A stretch of 25,629 nucleotides of DNA from positions 1-25,629 of the forward strand of contig JBGVIB010000089.1 in the NCBI GenBank assembly GCA_045122835.1, written 5' to 3'. The notes under the pieces are model-generated. The model worked only from the letters and a program-made list of their open reading frames with translations, was not told the origin of the DNA and made no database searches. Positions 23,109 through 25,629 of the stretch are shown piece after piece (the first letter of the stretch is position 1; each line of letters begins with the position of its first letter). A program made the position numbers and the translations under genes. Origin of the DNA: JBGVMW01 sp045122835 (lineage in GTDB: Bacteria > Bacillota > Clostridia > Lachnospirales > Lachnospiraceae).

Positions 23109-24176
23109 ATGCAAGAGGTGCGGAAGTTGTTATTTGATAAACAAAATGTAAAAAAAGAGTGGAATAGTGAATTTTTAGATGCGCAATATAATAATTTTCT
23201 GGAATACAGACAATTTTATAATGAAAGATTGAAAGAGAATAAAGCGGAGATTGAGAGTATCGATGAGCAGATTAATCAGCTAAAAGAACATGAGATGACA
23301 ACTCATCAGGTATTTGTACCAGGTGGGATGTCAGGGTATGATGATGAAAAAATCGAGGAATTGATGCAAAAAAAGTATGCACTCTTGGAATCAAACATAG
23401 AATTGCAGAAGAAAGTAGCGTCTAATGAAGAAAGTAAGGAATTTTTAGAGAATATATTTGAAGAATTGAGAAGTTGTTATTCTACACAACATAATGACAA
23501 AATCAATTTAGGATTAGAAACATTAGAAATTCAAGAAATTGAGCGGAAGCGTATTGCAAGGGATTTACATGATTCAACAATACAGAACCTAACAGCTTTG
23601 ACCCACAAGATCGATTTATGTTTTTCAATTATGGAGCAGGATAGTATTCGTGCAAAGTTAGAAATGCAGACTATTAATCACAGTCTTCACAATATTATTT
23701 GTGATATGAGACGGATTATCTATAATTTGCGTCCCATGTCCTTTGATGATATGGGGGTTGATGAGACGATAGAGCGTTTTCTTTCTAAAATTGAAGAAAG
23801 TTCCGGTATAAAAGTCAATTATTGTGTTACTGGAATATGTCCGTCTTTTAAACAGGTTGTTTCATTGTCTTTGTTCAGAATTATTCAAGAAGCCTGCAAC
23901 AATGTTATCAAACACGCAGAGGCAAGTAAAATTGATATACATATAGATTATAAAAAAGATAATCTTAGATTACTAGTTCGTGATGACGGAAGAGGATTTG
24001 AAGTAAATAATCTGATGGACAAGGTCAAGGAAAATGTAGAGAAAAAATTTGGTTTATCAACAATTTATGAACGTGTACACCTTTTAAATGGTAAAATTGA
24101 TATTACATCAGAAAAAGAACTGGGTACGGAAATTACCATAAGAGTGCCTATTAGCAAGGAGATTTGTGATGATTAA
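23109..24176 (+). CDS. Cytosolic sensor histidine kinase, DegS-like (HisKA_3 type)
   Basis: The 355-residue protein has no membrane segment. Residues about 15-130 are helical and charged, probably coiled coil, as in DegS-type soluble sensors. The dimerisation/phosphoacceptor helix ERKRIARDLHDSTIQNL carries His154. The ATPase domain has FRIIQEACNNVIKHA (256-270), RDDGRGF (291-297) and FGLSTIYERVHLLNG (314-328). It phosphorylates the LuxR-type regulator encoded next, with which it overlaps by eight bases. The start is uncertain: ATG at 23109 has no ribosome site, while an in-frame TTG at 23127 has AGAGGTG six bases upstream and may be the true start. The signal is unknown. Confidence 0.9.
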   Translation: MQEVRKLLFDKQNVKKEWNSEFLDAQYNNFLEYRQFYNERLKENKAEIESIDEQINQLKEHEMTTHQVFVPGGMSGYDDEKIEELMQKKYALLESNIELQKKVASNEESKEFLENIFEELRSCYSTQHNDKINLGLETLEIQEIERKRIARDLHDSTIQNLTALTHKIDLCFSIMEQDSIRAKLEMQTINHSLHNIICDMRRIIYNLRPMSFDDMGVDETIERFLSKIEESSGIKVNYCVTGICPSFKQVVSLSLFRIIQEACNNVIKHAEASKIDIHIDYKKDNLRLLVRDDGRGFEVNNLMDKVKENVEKKFGLSTIYERVHLLNGKIDITSEKELGTEITIRVPISKEICDD

Positions 24177-24807
24177 AGTTGTTTTAGCAGATGACCATTC
24201 GATGATTCGGGAAGGGATTAGTCAGTTATTAGAATTAAATGAAAATATTAAAGTAATTGGTGAAGCTGCAAATGGTAAGGAGTGCTTGCAATTGCTTTCA
24301 AGTTGCAATGCAGATGTGTTATTGTTGGACATCAATATGCCAGAGATGAATGGAATAGAAGTGTTGCAGGCAATAAAAATACAGGAATATAATATCAAAG
24401 TGTTAATGCTTACAATACATAATGAAGTAGAGTATGTGTTAAAGGCTATTGATTTAGGAGCAGATGGCTACATTTTAAAGGATTCCGGTTCAAGAGAGTT
24501 ATTCAAAGCAGTAGAATGTGTATATAATGGAGAGCGTTTTATCCAGCCAGAATTAACACCAGCGCTAAATTCAAAATTAATTGCTAGAAGTACAGAACAG
24601 ACATTAATTGATGAATTGACAAAGCGTGAAGTGCAGGTATTAAAATTATTAGCAGAAGGTTTGTTTAATAAAGAAATAGCAGATATGCTTGCTATTAGCG
24701 AACGTACTGTAAAAAATCACATTTCTAACATCTTTAAGAAAATAGGTGTAGCAGACCGAACACAGGCAGCAGTATTTGCAATTCGTAACGGCATGATTGA
24801 TATTTAA
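24169..24807 (+). CDS. LuxR/NarL-family response regulator, DegU-like
   Basis: The 212-residue DNA-binding regulator has a receiver domain at 1-120 with acidic pair D8-D9, phosphoacceptor Asp54 in LLLDINMPEMNG, Thr82 and Lys104 (ILKDSG). A C-terminal LuxR helix-turn-helix (about 148-208) contains LTKREVQVLKLLAEG, NKEIADMLAISERTVKNHIS and NIFKKIGVADRTQA. The ATG at 24169 has AAGGAG seven bases upstream; an adjacent GTG at 24166 is less well spaced. It overlaps the kinase gene, so the pair is translationally coupled. Its targets are unknown. Confidence 0.94.
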   Translation: MIKVVLADDHSMIREGISQLLELNENIKVIGEAANGKECLQLLSSCNADVLLLDINMPEMNGIEVLQAIKIQEYNIKVLMLTIHNEVEYVLKAIDLGADGYILKDSGSRELFKAVECVYNGERFIQPELTPALNSKLIARSTEQTLIDELTKREVQVLKLLAEGLFNKEIADMLAISERTVKNHISNIFKKIGVADRTQAAVFAIRNGMIDI

Positions 24808-24824
24808 CAAAAATGAGTAGCATA

Positions 24825-24845
24825 ATGAACTAAAATGTAGTTCAT
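24825..24845. other. Small hairpin after the response regulator
   Basis: ATGAACTA (24825-24832) pairs with TAGTTCAT (24838-24845) around a five-base loop. It is followed by an A-run rather than a T-run on the plus strand, so it is not a standard terminator; the stronger terminator is at 24943. Confidence 0.4.
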
Positions 24846-24942
24846 AAAAAAAACACATTTTGGTCATTGGAGAATCATATATTATCATTAGAATAATATT
24901 GAGAAACAGCAAAGTGTTTCTAATATCTTTCTCATCTTTTGG

Positions 24943-24984
24943 AACCGATATACAGGTGTGGTGAACTTGTGTATCGGTTTTTTT
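24943..24984 (+). terminator. Terminator of the two-component operon
   Basis: AACCGATA (24943-24950) pairs with TATCGGTT (24972-24979), extended by ACA with TGT, and is followed by an uninterrupted run of seven T. It lies about 135 bases after the response-regulator stop. Confidence 0.85.
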
Positions 24985-25030
24985 GTATGCTAAATTTTAT
25001 AGAGCATGATTTTAAAATTATGTCCTGGGG

Positions 25031-25310
25031 GATGTATGTTCTATTATGTGGAATATTTATAGTAAATTTCACCGTAAAGTGTGGCGTGCAGATTATGGGA
25101 ATGAATTTTTAAATGTGCTCTAGAGCGTGTACCAAAATTGCTTTCTGCAAGATGTGAGTTCCACTATGTGGGGAATTTGATATAAATTTAGTTGTAGTGG
25201 ACTATATGGGCTAAATTTATATTTAACTCTACCGCAAAGTGTGGCGTACAGATTATAGGAATGAATTTAGGGATACGCTTTAGTATAAGTTACACTAAAA
25301 TTGGCTCTTG
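25031..25310. repeat. Modular 40/80-bp direct repeat
   Basis: Two 80-base units (25071-25150 and 25231-25310) lie exactly 160 bases apart. Their first 38 bases differ at only three positions; the shared core reads AAGTGTGGCGT, then CAGATTAT. Related 40-base modules lie at 25031-25070, 25151-25190 and 25191-25230, each with an ACTATGTGG-like segment. The order is therefore 40-80-40-40-80. I see no gene in 24808-25488; frames through the repeat are broken by stops. Confidence 0.7.
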
Positions 25311-25352
25311 CGTATATTAGAAGTAATAGTTTAATTACTTGATGTATAAGTA

Positions 25353-25368
25353 TTTTTCACATGAAAAA
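25353..25368. promoter_or_regulatory. Degenerate parS-like site
   Basis: TTTTTCACATGAAAAA matches the parS consensus at 13 of 16 positions and starts 29 bases before a perfect parS. It may be a weak second ParB site or chance in AT-rich DNA. Confidence 0.35.
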
Positions 25369-25381
25369 ATTATATGAAAAA

Positions 25382-25397
25382 TGTTTCACGTGAAACA
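25382..25397. promoter_or_regulatory. parS centromere site for ParB/Spo0J
   Basis: TGTTTCACGTGAAACA is identical to the 16-bp parS consensus known from Bacillus subtilis, and here the palindrome extends three more bases on each side (25379-25400). ParB binds such sites near the origin and spreads, loading SMC and directing origin segregation with ParA. The site lies about 12 kb from the origin cluster, on the right arm. Confidence 0.93.
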
Positions 25398-25488
25398 TTT
25401 GGGGGATTTATTAAATATTGAGTGGAGTGGGAACTATTGTAGTTGAAGAAAAGTACGAATTGTGTTTTTTTTATTATATAGAATTGTA

Positions 25489-25629
25489 GTAACTATTCAG
25501 AACCAGGACAATACAATCTTGTATTGTGCTGAACTGCACAGTCCGTATGAAAACGTAGTGGCAGCAGGCCAAAATCCATCACCGTAGGTGATTCTGCATG
25601 GATTTTGGCCTGTTATTATGAATGCAATT
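25489..25629 (-). repeat. Family A element, inverted, truncated by window edge
   Basis: It is the reverse complement of 1-140 with only two substitutions, both in the CAG-CAATACAA palindrome region, plus one extra terminal base. It starts with GTAACTATTCAG (25489-25500) and is cut at the right window edge inside the GTTATTATGAAT hairpin. The beginning of the element should lie just beyond the window. Confidence 0.92.

Noticed and set aside
1..25629. CRISPR array or phage region
   Set aside because: Repeats are few, irregularly spaced and palindromic over long stretches, without regular spacers. No cas, phage structural or integrase genes were seen.

Overview
This window is an AT-rich bacterial chromosome segment that carries the replication origin. 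The likely source is a Lachnospiraceae-type member of the Clostridia. The support is the dnaA-dnaN-S4-recF-gyrB-gyrA block diverging from rpmH-rnpA-yidD-yidC-jag, strong AGGAGG ribosome sites, a phosphotransbutyrylase/butyrate kinase pair, and family-like protein variants (RnpA with RHH in place of RNR). No rRNA, tRNA, CRISPR array or transposase gene was seen.

Layout, left to right. (1) 1-4313 is repeat-rich. It holds a ptb-buk butyrate operon (+) and a NUDIX-HD fusion gene (-), bracketed by copies of two different palindromic repeat families. (2) 4314-13048 is the left arm of the origin, all on the minus strand: gyrA, gyrB, recF, an S4-domain protein, dnaN and dnaA. (3) The origin appears bipartite. 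One DnaA-box cluster lies between dnaA and rpmH (about 13136-13571) and a second, 11-bp phased, lies between dnaA and dnaN (11611-11641). (4) 13690-16631 is the right arm: rpmH, rnpA, yidD, yidC and jag (ribosome protein L34, RNase P, membrane insertion, RNA binding). A lone minus-strand MTA/SAH nucleosidase follows, then the mnmE-mnmG-rsmG operon of tRNA and rRNA modification. (5) 21674-25488 is more variable. It contains a membrane-anchored alpha/beta hydrolase (-), a DegS/DegU-like cytosolic two-component pair (+) with a near-consensus promoter and a strong terminator, a modular 40/80-bp direct repeat, and a perfect parS centromere site at 25382-25397.

Most genes run away from the origin, co-directional with replication. 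The exceptions are ptb-buk and the two lone minus-strand genes on the right arm (mtnN and the hydrolase), which are head-on.

The most unusual content is non-coding. Family A is a palindromic element with GTAACTATTCAG terminal inverted repeats: one complete 182-bp copy, two copies cut by the window edges in opposite orientation, a half copy and two solo 27-bp ends. Family B is a 104-bp element present as an inverted pair around the NUDIX-HD gene, and its terminal hairpin shows compensatory base changes. There is also a 111-bp nested cruciform and a modular tandem repeat next to parS. Because both window ends fall inside family A at nearly the same internal position, the window is probably a whole assembly contig broken at that repeat. 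All product calls come from reading motifs and remembered family features; no database search was run.
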